Assembly: GCA_046546095.1 (NCBI GenBank)
Contig: JBKGYK010000067.1
Span: forward strand, 1-18,932
Direction: 5' to 3'
DNA: 18,932 nt
Source of the DNA: JAQIBY01 sp046546095
GTDB taxonomy: Bacteria; Bacteroidota; Bacteroidia; Bacteroidales; ML635J-15
Under the pieces are notes generated by a model. The model did not search any database. It was not told where the DNA came from and saw only the letters and a program-made list of their open reading frames with translations. Positions 1 through 7,279 of the stretch are shown piece after piece; position 1 is the stretch's first letter; the number at the start of each line of letters is the position of its first letter. A program made the translations under genes and the position numbers.

Positions 1-45
1 CATGCAACGGTTCTACATGCAACGGTTCTACATGCAACGGTTCTA
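1..45. repeat. Three tandem copies of a 15-bp unit (CATGCAACGGTTCTA)
   Basis: Positions 1-15, 16-30 and 31-45 are identical. The unit is a multiple of three and encodes VEPLH on the minus strand inside the RAYT gene, directly downstream of the HUH motif, so changes in copy number keep the frame. The window opens exactly at a unit boundary, so the array probably continues to the left. Confidence 0.97.
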
Positions 46-330
46 CATTGTTCTGGTCATGTTGAATTTTGATTAAACCATGCATGTGATTTGGCATGAT
101 TTGAAATTCATCCAATTCTGCAAATTCAAAATGTTCCGGGATTTCTAACCAACATTTGTTGGCAATCTGTCCAATGTCCGTAAATATCATTTCCCCATCA
201 CGTACGTCTCCAAAATGTAATTCCCGGTTACCAGTACAAATTGTAACATAATACATTCCATTTGTCCGATAATCCCAGTTTGGTTTTCTGACAGATCCAA
301 TTCTGTATTTATTTTAAATTTTTTTGCCAC
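1..330 (-). CDS. REP-associated tyrosine transposase (RAYT, Y1/HUH family), 3'-truncated by window edge, N-terminus apparently frameshifted
   Basis: Translating the minus strand from about 313 down to 1 gives a RAYT/IS200-like N-terminal half: RIGSVRKPNWDYRTNG, then YYVTICTGNRELHFGD, then IGQIANKCWLEIPEHFEF, then the HUH-type motif MPNHMHGLI, whose two histidines bind the catalytic metal in this family. The catalytic tyrosine would lie beyond the window. Three exact VEPLH units follow the HUH motif. The frame has a TAA at 316-314 and no good start before an internal ATG at 256. A GTG at 330 in the next frame reads VAKKFK, and one extra A in the A-run near 312-315 would join it as KKFKNKYRIGSVRKP, the usual family N-terminus as I remember it. 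I therefore suspect a 1-base deletion. Family is well supported; the pseudogene status and start are uncertain. RAYTs act on REP palindromes, and a candidate lies at 459-485. Confidence 0.82.
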
Positions 331-579
331 GATTATCAATAGATATATACAAATTTCCGCGGTTTAAACTTGCATTATTTTATCCGGATTTCAAAATCAA
401 AAGAATAATTTATCTGTTTGGAAAAGACGAATTTCGGTCCTTGCAGGGATATTTAAATTTTACGAAAGTCTCCAACTTTCGTAAAGTTTGGCCCTTTTGC
501 TGTTTGCAATTTGAAAATTTATTTTTTGGTGCTTTTTTGTCATTTATAATTTGTCATTTGGAATTTCTACCTTTACCCC
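331..579. other. Gene-free spacer upstream of the AEC permease
   Basis: This AT-rich spacer holds the REP-like palindrome at 459-485 and a 10-bp direct repeat (TTTGTCATTT at 536-545 and 550-559, a 14-bp period). A weak -7-like TAccTTTA lies at 568-575, too close to the ATG at 580 for an ordinary leader, so the permease promoter is not resolved. I see no convincing gene here. Confidence 0.5.
459..485. repeat. REP-like palindrome (10-bp arms, 7-nt loop)
   Basis: TTTACGAAAG (459-468) and CTTTCGTAAA (476-485) are perfect inverted repeats around TCTCCAA. A second, overlapping palindrome AACTTT-CGT-AAAGTT (474-488) could form instead. The element lies between the RAYT fragment and the AEC permease gene, with no T-run suited to a terminator. 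Its size, intergenic position and proximity to a RAYT gene fit a REP element, but only one copy is visible in this window. Confidence 0.6.
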
Positions 580-1530
580 ATGAACGTTATCGCCAATCAA
601 ATTCTCGTTCTGGGTCTCATTACACTGGTGGGCTACATGGCTTACGTGCTGAAAGCCGTCAACAAAGACATCAATAAAGCGCTGGTAAGGGTCATCATGA
701 AAGTCACCCTGCCGCTTCTCTTGTTTACCACCGTAGCAAAGCTTGAAACAGACAGTAAAACTCTCATCAACGGGGTGGTGATATTTTTTGCCGGTGCTTT
801 TGCCGTATTGGTACTGAATATCTTATCCAGGGGGTCCGCCAGAATTCTCAAACTCGACCGCCAAAACGAAGCCCTGCACAAAGCCCACACCATGTTTGGC
901 AACGTGGTGTTTCTGGGTTTCCCCCTGATGGATGCTCTCTTCCCCGGTGGAAAAGGCCTGCTTTATGCCACCCTGTTTCAGTTGGGGCAGGACAGCCTCA
1001 TGTGGACCTGGGGCATCATCATGCTCAGCAAATCTGCCGATAAATCCACAAAACACTCCTGGAAACACCTGTTTAACCTCAATACACTGGCTTTTGCTCT
1101 GGGTTTCCTGTTTTATTTTACCGGAATCAAGCTGCCGCCCCTGTTTAATCAGGCATTGTCGGGTGTCGGGCATACCACCATTTATTTGTCTATGGTGTAC
1201 GTAGGAGCAGTGTTGGCACAGGTAAAGGTGTTTTCTTTGATCAAAAACCTGCGGTCATACCTGTTGTCACTGAACAAGTTGCTGCTGGGACCGATCATTG
1301 TGGCTGCCGTGCTTTATGCTCTGCAGTTTGCCGGCCTGCACTGGATGGATACCGATGCCATCGTGGTGATTGTGCTTCAGGCAGGTATGCCCTGTATGAT
1401 TATCGTATCGGTTATTGCCCGCGAACTTGGCCTGAACGATTTCCAGGCAACACAAAACATATTTGTATCCACCGTGCTGAGCTTGATGACATTGCCTTTG
1501 CTGTATTTTCTCCTGATGCTGGTGTTTTAG
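580..1530 (+). CDS. AEC-family (auxin efflux carrier-like) permease
   Basis: This is a 316-residue, very hydrophobic protein with about ten predicted membrane segments, the usual size of AEC transporters (Mem_trans family). It opens with a typical MNVIANQILVLGLITLVGY first helix. The central stretch NVVFLGFPLMDALFPG followed by FQLGQDSLMWTWG resembles the conserved helix region of bacterial AEC permeases. Members move organic anions such as malate or malonate, or amino acids, but the substrate cannot be read from sequence. It would sit in the inner membrane. The ATG at 580 is preferred because the first transmembrane helix starts right after it. The gene is convergent with the TPR membrane protein, with only 7 bp between the stop codons, and no functional link to a neighbour is evident. 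Confidence 0.88.
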   Translation: MNVIANQILVLGLITLVGYMAYVLKAVNKDINKALVRVIMKVTLPLLLFTTVAKLETDSKTLINGVVIFFAGAFAVLVLNILSRGSARILKLDRQNEALHKAHTMFGNVVFLGFPLMDALFPGGKGLLYATLFQLGQDSLMWTWGIIMLSKSADKSTKHSWKHLFNLNTLAFALGFLFYFTGIKLPPLFNQALSGVGHTTIYLSMVYVGAVLAQVKVFSLIKNLRSYLLSLNKLLLGPIIVAAVLYALQFAGLHWMDTDAIVVIVLQAGMPCMIIVSVIARELGLNDFQATQNIFVSTVLSLMTLPLLYFLLMLVF

Positions 1531-1537
1531 TTGGAAG

Positions 1538-4012
1538 TCAGCGATTTGCCTTCTGATTTCCCTGCCGTCTCCGGAATTCAACCGCCTTTTTCCGAATTGC
1601 ACTGGCTTTTCGACTCATGCCTTTATCCTCGTAATAGCCTGCCAGTGTCATGCCGATGTTGTAGTTGCCGGGAAATATGTTGAATGCTTTTTCCCATGCC
1701 TGAACCGCCTGCACTGTATCTCCCGACATCAGATGTATATTGCCTTTGTCTACCCACACCTGATCGTTTTTTGGTGAGGCTGTCTTGCGCAGCCGGCCAT
1801 TGTATTCCAGGGCTTTTTGATACGATTCGCCTGCAGCGTGAATGTTTTGAAGTTTTTCAAGACTTTTGGGTTGCTCCGGAGAGTATGTCAGTACGGAATC
1901 GTACATGGCAATGGCTTTTGTTGTGTCACCCCGGGTCTCAGCAATCATGCCAAGGTAATGAAACGCCTTATCCATGTCTTTTTCCAGTCCTGATTGGACA
2001 CAACGCTGTAAATCACTTTTTGCCTGCTTGTACTTTTCCTGATGGTAGCGAGCCACACCCCGGTTTAGCCAGGCCTCGGTTACCGTGCTGTCAATTCGCA
2101 GACAACGGGAAAAATAACCTTCAGCACGCTCATATTCCCTGCCAATGATCAGGTAGATGTAGCCCAGGTTGTGAAGCGGATTGGCATAGGTGCTGTCCAC
2201 TTTAATGGCGCGCTGGTAATAATCAATGGATGTGTGAATTTTTTTGTCCATGCGCTGCAGGGGTACACCGGCTTTCATGCCTGCATACACTTCACCAATC
2301 AGGTAGTTTGCCACCAGGTTGTTGGCTTTTGCTGATTTATCCAACTTATTGATGTCGGCCTGATACAGCACCTTGCGACTTTCCCATTCCGCATTACGCT
2401 TGATGGTGATAACGGAAAAGGGAAGCACGATCAGAAGGCTCAGCAAAATGATTTGTGGTTTTTTCGATAGCCTTTTCGTTTGCGGATTTTCGTTTACAAT
2501 CCGGAAAATAAACCAGGTTATGAGCATTGCAAATCCCAGCGATGGAATAAACAGCAACCTTTCGGCAATGATGCCCGTTAAGGGGAAAAACAGGTTGGAA
2601 AAAGGTACAATCCCGATCAGGTAAAATGCAATGGCAAACGACCAGATTTTTCGCTGTTTCATACCCCGAAACATCATCCATATCAATGCTGTGTGAATGA
2701 GAAGTGAAATGATAACCACAGGATGGCTTAGCCCGGCTGCGGGAACCATCGCATAACCGTAATAAAAACGTAAAGGGCCTGGAATAATGAGCAATTTCAG
2801 GTACCAGGCCAGGGAATAAAAGGCAACACCAATCCTTGTGCCGGGGCTTTTGTCTGCAAACAAAGGATTTTGCCAGTTGTAAACCGGTGCATTTTTTTCC
2901 GGCAGACTCATTTCAGGAATGAGATGGATAGTCAGCAGAACAATGCCGGAAACAATTGCTATACCACCGGCAATAAGCATGGGTTTACTGATTTTTATGG
3001 CCTTTATCCGTGCTGACAGATCGGGAAACTGAGCGTGCAGACCTGCCAGAAGCAATGAGAGGGCCACCAGCCAACGGGTCATATCTTTTTCTATGGCAAG
3101 AAAAACCAGACCGGTGATGAAAACCAGAATAGCAAGAATGATTAAGGGATGTTTGAAATCAGATACTGTGATGCGGCCTTGCTGTTTGCGCATAAGAAAT
3201 AATGTGACAAGCAAAAACAGCAGCAAAAACAAAATGGTAACCAGGGATTCAGCCAGAAAACGGGTGAGAAATTCCGGCTCTGTGAGGACACCTGTCAGAA
3301 AAATGAGCTGTAACACACCGATACCAATCCGCTGATGGTGTCCTGCTTTGTAATTCTGTGGTCTGTTTGCTGTCTGATTCTGATGCTCCATACGGAAATA
3401 ATACAGGCTCAGTGGTATGATGGCCACAAAAATTACGGCGGTTTCTTTGGCCAGAAAAGCCAGTGCAAGCAATACCAGTCCTGATATCAGATGCCACCAT
3501 TTTCGTATATCGTAATACCGCACAAAGGATATCCAGGCCAGAGCTGACAACAGGAAACAAAATATTTCTTCCCTGTTTTTCAGACTCAGAACCACCTCGC
3601 TATGGATGGGATGGGCTGCAAAAATGCTGAGCAGAATCAAAAAGAACCAGGAATTATGCCCGGGCATCAGGATTTGAAGGAGGCGAAAAAGCACAATGAG
3701 CAACACGGCATACCACAAAACGTTAAGCAGGTGAAAAACAGAGGGATTGTTGCCAAAAATCTGATATTCTATGGCATAAACTGCGATGGTGAGTGGCCGG
3801 TACCCGAAATACTGCTCCCTTTCCTGATGGTAGCGGCTGGTAAAAATTTCAGGAATGCCCTTTATCCCTTTTTGTACCTGCTCGTGTTCCTCAACAACGT
3901 AATTGTCATCAATATTGTACCCGTTGTTTACCGACTGACCGTAAAGAATTAAGGCCAGAATAAGAAACCACAGGCCTGCGTATAACTGGATTTTTGACGG
4001 TTTTTTCCCCAT
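1538..4012 (-). CDS. Multi-pass membrane protein with C-terminal TPR domain (TMTC / GT-C glycosyltransferase-like)
   Basis: The protein has 824 residues from ATG 4012. A TTG 24 bases upstream in frame is rejected because it lies inside a TAtaTTTG promoter element. The N-terminal two thirds is a string of hydrophobic helices. The first helix is followed by a loop with an acidic pair (YNIDDNYVV, D35 and D36), then YRPLT and later AAHPIHSE, an arrangement seen in GT-C glycosyltransferases such as the eukaryotic TMTC O-mannosyltransferases and their bacterial relatives. From about residue 565 onward there are roughly six TPR units (for example NPLHNLGYIYLIIGREYERA and AWLNRGVARYHQEKYKQAKS). In that family the acidic pair is catalytic and the TPRs bind the protein acceptor. 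Here this is inference from architecture, and a plain TPR membrane protein remains possible. Confidence 0.75.
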   Translation of the reverse strand: MGKKPSKIQLYAGLWFLILALILYGQSVNNGYNIDDNYVVEEHEQVQKGIKGIPEIFTSRYHQEREQYFGYRPLTIAVYAIEYQIFGNNPSVFHLLNVLWYAVLLIVLFRLLQILMPGHNSWFFLILLSIFAAHPIHSEVVLSLKNREEIFCFLLSALAWISFVRYYDIRKWWHLISGLVLLALAFLAKETAVIFVAIIPLSLYYFRMEHQNQTANRPQNYKAGHHQRIGIGVLQLIFLTGVLTEPEFLTRFLAESLVTILFLLLFLLVTLFLMRKQQGRITVSDFKHPLIILAILVFITGLVFLAIEKDMTRWLVALSLLLAGLHAQFPDLSARIKAIKISKPMLIAGGIAIVSGIVLLTIHLIPEMSLPEKNAPVYNWQNPLFADKSPGTRIGVAFYSLAWYLKLLIIPGPLRFYYGYAMVPAAGLSHPVVIISLLIHTALIWMMFRGMKQRKIWSFAIAFYLIGIVPFSNLFFPLTGIIAERLLFIPSLGFAMLITWFIFRIVNENPQTKRLSKKPQIILLSLLIVLPFSVITIKRNAEWESRKVLYQADINKLDKSAKANNLVANYLIGEVYAGMKAGVPLQRMDKKIHTSIDYYQRAIKVDSTYANPLHNLGYIYLIIGREYERAEGYFSRCLRIDSTVTEAWLNRGVARYHQEKYKQAKSDLQRCVQSGLEKDMDKAFHYLGMIAETRGDTTKAIAMYDSVLTYSPEQPKSLEKLQNIHAAGESYQKALEYNGRLRKTASPKNDQVWVDKGNIHLMSGDTVQAVQAWEKAFNIFPGNYNIGMTLAGYYEDKGMSRKASAIRKKAVEFRRRQGNQKANR

Positions 4013-4033
4013 AGTAACATTGTCCTCGATGCT

Positions 4034-4041
4034 CAAATATA
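4034..4041 (-). promoter_or_regulatory. -7 promoter element of the TPR membrane protein gene
   Basis: Read on the minus strand this is TATATTTG, a perfect TAnnTTTG, about 20 bp upstream of ATG 4012. That gives a leader of roughly 15 nt. No clear -33 TTTG was found at the expected distance. Confidence 0.5.
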
Positions 4042-4131
4042 CAGAAAAGCCCGGATATTAAAACAGGGAATCCTGAATTTTATTTACAGAAACAGGGGGA
4101 ACAGATTAAATTTAAGATAAGACAGACTTTG

Positions 4132-5007
4132 CTACAGGCAGGGCTCTTTGGAACAGTCGGGCAGGCGGTGCGCATGCATGACAACGAAGTTGCCTTTTTG
4201 GGTGCTTGTCAGTTTGGCGATGGCATCGCATTTTACCGTGAACAGGAAGTAAATGTTTTTATCCCTTTCACTGATGAGACCTTCCAGATTGCCCTGCCCT
4301 TTGGAAATGATGAGATCTGCCTTGTTGTATGCTTCCATAAATTCCGGGCTGCATTTTTTCAGTACTGTGGATGGTATGTCTGTACCATTGTTGATGACCG
4401 GAACAAGCTTGTCAATGCCCACGTATCTGGCATCTTCCATAACCACGTCGTTTAGCACAGGTTTTCCGCGCACAGCCACTTTCAGGCCCGGGTGGCTTAT
4501 AAGGGAAATAAAAAGCCTGTCCATGACAATTTCGCCGGCGTTATCGGCCAGATACAGGATGTTTTTTGCTTTGCTGATATCGTCAAACATATCATTGGAG
4601 TCATCTACGGCCAGATCAGATTCCAATACGCTGTTGATTACATCTTCCGCATTAAATTCATGATCCGGCCCAAAATCTATGATGTTGCCGGCGATGGCTA
4701 ATTTCATAGCTGTGTGCAGCGGATTGTCAGATTGTGTGGCTTTGTGATGCCAGGTGTCGTACAAATCCAGCATGGCCTGATTGAATTTTTCCTTTTCACG
4801 GCGGTAAATCTCTTTTTCCGGATGATGAGCAGCAATCAGACGGTTCAGTTGCGCAGCCATCTCAGGATTGGTAGTGTTTTTGTCCACACTGCTGAGGTAA
4901 GCCAGAAACTCACGAATAATTTCCAGTCGATCAGTCTCGCTGATACTTACTGTTTTGATATGCCGGCTGATTGATTTCAACTGGCAGAGCATACAATCTG
5001 AATTCAT
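4132..5007 (-). CDS. DUF89 / ARMT1-like domain protein (putative metal-dependent damage-control phosphatase)
   Basis: The protein has 291 residues from ATG 5007, which fits the short, Cys-containing subfamily of DUF89 proteins. The open frame extends 41 residues upstream to 5130, but that extension shows no family similarity. Visible family features are the N-terminal CxxC pair (C5, C8), AGNIIDFG (N108, D111), LADNAGEIV with the metal-binding Asp-Asn pair (D155, N156), a downstream acidic residue in VVMEDAR (D192), and the SKGQGN motif (235-240). Characterised DUF89 members hydrolyse phosphate from damaged sugar phosphates or related metabolites with Mn, Co or Ni. The substrate here is unknown. 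The gene stands alone, upstream of and in the same orientation as the TPR membrane protein, with 119 bp between them. Confidence 0.85.
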   Translation of the reverse strand: MNSDCMLCQLKSISRHIKTVSISETDRLEIIREFLAYLSSVDKNTTNPEMAAQLNRLIAAHHPEKEIYRREKEKFNQAMLDLYDTWHHKATQSDNPLHTAMKLAIAGNIIDFGPDHEFNAEDVINSVLESDLAVDDSNDMFDDISKAKNILYLADNAGEIVMDRLFISLISHPGLKVAVRGKPVLNDVVMEDARYVGIDKLVPVINNGTDIPSTVLKKCSPEFMEAYNKADLIISKGQGNLEGLISERDKNIYFLFTVKCDAIAKLTSTQKGNFVVMHAHRLPDCSKEPCL

Positions 5008-5023
5008 AACATGTTCTTTTTTG

Positions 5024-5054
5024 CAAAGGAAATGATTCTGAACAAATGTTCCAA
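5024..5054 (-). promoter_or_regulatory. Weak candidate promoter for the DUF89 gene
   Basis: On the minus strand TTCCTTTG (5031-5024) matches TAnnTTTG at 7 of 8 positions, and a TTG (5054-5052) lies 20 nt upstream. The predicted transcription start would be about 10 nt before ATG 5007. Confidence 0.3.
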
Positions 5055-5164
5055 TGATATATGTTGTAATTGAGGATGATACTCCCGTTACAGGCATAAA
5101 ACAAGCCCGCAGTTTCCTCAGAAAGGCCATGGCGGATGCTTGCGTAAGGGATAGAAGCGGTATC

Positions 5165-5193
5165 CTGTGAGCGCCATTTTCCGGCGCTCACAG
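5165..5193. repeat. Perfect 11-bp hairpin without a T-run
   Basis: CTGTGAGCGCC (5165-5175) pairs perfectly with GGCGCTCACAG (5183-5193) around a 7-nt loop. Neither side has a following T-run, so it is not a standard intrinsic terminator for either strand. It lies 19 bp from the long inverted repeat at 5213-5353. Confidence 0.65.
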
Positions 5194-5212
5194 ATACAAG
5201 CGGATAGCCCGG

Positions 5213-5353
5213 CTCTTTTTGTTTTCAGAGGGCTTGCGGCATAACCTTCGGGGTCTTCTCTGTTAACTTGTTCGTTGAATTTAAAAAACAATACAGTGAA
5301 GAATTGTAGCGACCCTGAAGGTTATGCCGCAAGCCCTCTGAAAACAAAAAGAG
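5213..5353. repeat. Long inverted repeat, 43-bp arms (42/43 identical), MITE-like
   Basis: The left arm (5213-5255) begins CTCTTTTTGTTTTCAGAGGG. The right arm (5311-5353) is its reverse complement except for one G/A difference at the inner end. The 55-nt interior (5256-5310) shows no ORF. Both strands read T-runs at the 5' edge and A-runs at the 3' edge, so it is not an intrinsic terminator. The flanks ATAGCCC and ATACGCCC are similar but do not form a clean target duplication. A MITE or a palindromic intergenic element is the best guess. Confidence 0.75.
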
Positions 5354-5414
5354 ATACGCCCTAAAAAAACAAAAGATAATCATAATATTTCTCCAATTCA
5401 ATGGGATTAATGCC

Positions 5415-5422
5415 TACCTTTG
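5415..5422 (+). promoter_or_regulatory. -7 promoter element of typA
   Basis: TACCTTTG, followed by C, is a perfect Bacteroidota -7 element. It predicts a start of transcription near 5429 and a leader of about 45 nt before ATG 5474. It also rules out the in-frame TTG at 5420, which lies within the element. Confidence 0.65.
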
Positions 5423-5473
5423 CACGCCTTTTGCCGGCATTTTTCGGCAGAGGAATTTACAGAATTTATTTAT

Positions 5474-7279
5474 ATGGAAATCAGAAATATAGCGATTATT
5501 GCCCATGTGGATCATGGGAAAACTACCCTGGTGGACCGCATGTTGCATCAGGTAAAATTGTTCAGAGAAAATCAGGATATGGGAGATCTCATACTCGATT
5601 CCAATGATCTGGAGCGGGAACGGGGGATCACCATTCTGTCGAAAAATGTATCTGTCCGGTATAAGGACACAAAAATCAACATCATTGACACCCCTGGTCA
5701 CTCGGATTTTGGTGGCGAAGTGGAACGTGTACTCAATATGGCCGATGGTGTACTGGTACTGGTGGATGCCTTTGAAGGACCCATGCCGCAAACGCGTTTT
5801 GTGCTGCAGAAAGCACTGGATCTGGGTCTGAAACCCATTCTTGTGATCAACAAAGTAGACAAGCCAAACTGTAAGCCTGAGGAGGTGAATGAAAATGTGT
5901 TTGAGTTGATGTTCAACCTGGATGCCAATGAAGATCAGTTGGAGTATCCGGTGGTTTATGGTTCATCCAAAGAAGGCTGGATGGGACCGGACTGGCGGGA
6001 ACCCACGCAGGATGTTTCCTTCCTGCTGGACACCATACTGGAAACCATTCCGCCGGCAAAACCAAATCCCGGCAGTTTGCAGTTGCGCATTACCTCCATT
6101 GATTATTCTTCCTATACCGGCCGGATTGCTGTGGGGCGTGTATATCGCGGCAGCATAAAAATGGGAGATAAGGTTTCGGTTGTGCAGCGCAATGGTGTGA
6201 TTCATAAATCTGTTGTGAAAGAGTTGTATCGGTTTGAAGGCCTTGGCAAGGAAAAAGTAAAAACGGAAGTCGGTGCCGGAGAGATTGTTGCCATTATGGG
6301 TCTGGATGATTTTGATATTGGCGATACGGTTGCTGATTTTGAAGAACCTGATGCTTTGCAGACCATCAAAGTGGATGAACCCACAATGAGCATGTTGTTT
6401 ACCATCAACAATTCACCGTTTTTTGGCAAGGAAGGCAAATACGTTACGTCACGTCACATCCGCGACCGCCTGTACATGGAAACCGAAAAAAACCTGGCTC
6501 TGCGTGTTGAGGATACTGATTCACCGGATCGGCTTACTGTGTATGGCCGGGGTATTTTGCACCTTTCCATTCTGGTTGAAACCATGCGCCGCGAAGGATA
6601 TGAATTTCAGATCGGCCAGCCCCGTGTGCTGATCAAAGATGTTGATGGATACAAGAATGAACCGGTTGAACTTTTGTATGTAGATGTCACCGATGAACTT
6701 TCCGGTAAAGTAATTGAGCTGGTGACCAAACGCAGGGGTGATATTGTGAATATTGAAAGTAAAGACGGACGTGCACGCCTGGAATTCAAGATACCATCCC
6801 GCGGCCTGATAGGCCTGACAAATCCACTGCTTACTGCTACTGAGGGAGAGGCTGTAATCTCTCATCGGTTTAAGGACTTTGAACCATGGAAAGGCGAGAT
6901 TAACACACGGCACAACGGATCGATCATCGCCATGGAAACCGGCACTGTTATTGCCTATTCGCTGGACAAGCTACAGGACCGCGGTCGCTTTTTTGTAGAG
7001 CCAAATGATGAGGTTTACGCCGGTCAGGTTATTGGTGAGAACACCCGTGATGAAGACATCATGGTAAATGTCATCAAGACCAAAAAGCTTTCCAATATGC
7101 GTTCATCCGGTGCTGATGAAAAGCTGAATATTGCTCCGGCGATAAAATATTCTCTGGAGGAATCCATGGAGTATATCGGAAAGGATGAATACCTTGAAGT
7201 TACGCCAAAATCGCTGCGTTTCCGTAAAATTATGCTTAACGAACACGACAGGAAAAAGCAGAAGAAGGCAGTGGGGTAA
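5474..7279 (+). CDS. typA: Ribosome-associated GTPase TypA/BipA
   Basis: The protein has 601 residues from ATG 5474, the normal length for TypA. It begins MEIRNIAIIAHVDHGKTTLV with the G1 P-loop (10-17). The G2 region is RERGITI, G3 is DTPGH (72-76), G4 is NKVD (126-129), and a GSSKEG stretch is at the G5 position. The EF-G-like domains follow, and the C-terminal part includes SRGLIGL and EPWKGEINTRHNGS, both characteristic of TypA. The protein is a translational GTPase that binds the 70S ribosome, helps ribosome assembly, and is often needed under cold or other stress. An 18-residue N-terminal extension from a TTG at 5420 is rejected. The stop codon directly abuts that of hipA on the other strand. 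Confidence 0.96.
   Translation: MEIRNIAIIAHVDHGKTTLVDRMLHQVKLFRENQDMGDLILDSNDLERERGITILSKNVSVRYKDTKINIIDTPGHSDFGGEVERVLNMADGVLVLVDAFEGPMPQTRFVLQKALDLGLKPILVINKVDKPNCKPEEVNENVFELMFNLDANEDQLEYPVVYGSSKEGWMGPDWREPTQDVSFLLDTILETIPPAKPNPGSLQLRITSIDYSSYTGRIAVGRVYRGSIKMGDKVSVVQRNGVIHKSVVKELYRFEGLGKEKVKTEVGAGEIVAIMGLDDFDIGDTVADFEEPDALQTIKVDEPTMSMLFTINNSPFFGKEGKYVTSRHIRDRLYMETEKNLALRVEDTDSPDRLTVYGRGILHLSILVETMRREGYEFQIGQPRVLIKDVDGYKNEPVELLYVDVTDELSGKVIELVTKRRGDIVNIESKDGRARLEFKIPSRGLIGLTNPLLTATEGEAVISHRFKDFEPWKGEINTRHNGSIIAMETGTVIAYSLDKLQDRGRFFVEPNDEVYAGQVIGENTRDEDIMVNVIKTKKLSNMRSSGADEKLNIAPAIKYSLEESMEYIGKDEYLEVTPKSLRFRKIMLNEHDRKKQKKAVG

Larger units (their letters stand above)
5008..5473. other. 466-bp gene-free region between DUF89 and typA
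   Basis: This divergent intergenic region contains the weak DUF89 promoter, the 11-bp hairpin, the long inverted repeat and the typA -7 element. I see no credible coding sequence; the short open frames here lack family similarity. Confidence 0.6.

Noticed and set aside
1..45. Tandem repeats as a CRISPR array
   Set aside because: The units are directly adjacent without spacers, only 15 bp long, and lie in frame within a transposase gene.
324..677. A 117-codon open frame upstream of and overlapping the AEC permease
   Set aside because: The sequence is low-complexity, has no family similarity, and runs through the REP-like palindrome and the start of the well-supported permease gene.
5213..5353. 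Long inverted repeat as an intrinsic terminator
   Set aside because: On both strands the stem is followed by A-rich, not T-rich, sequence, and no gene ends just before it.
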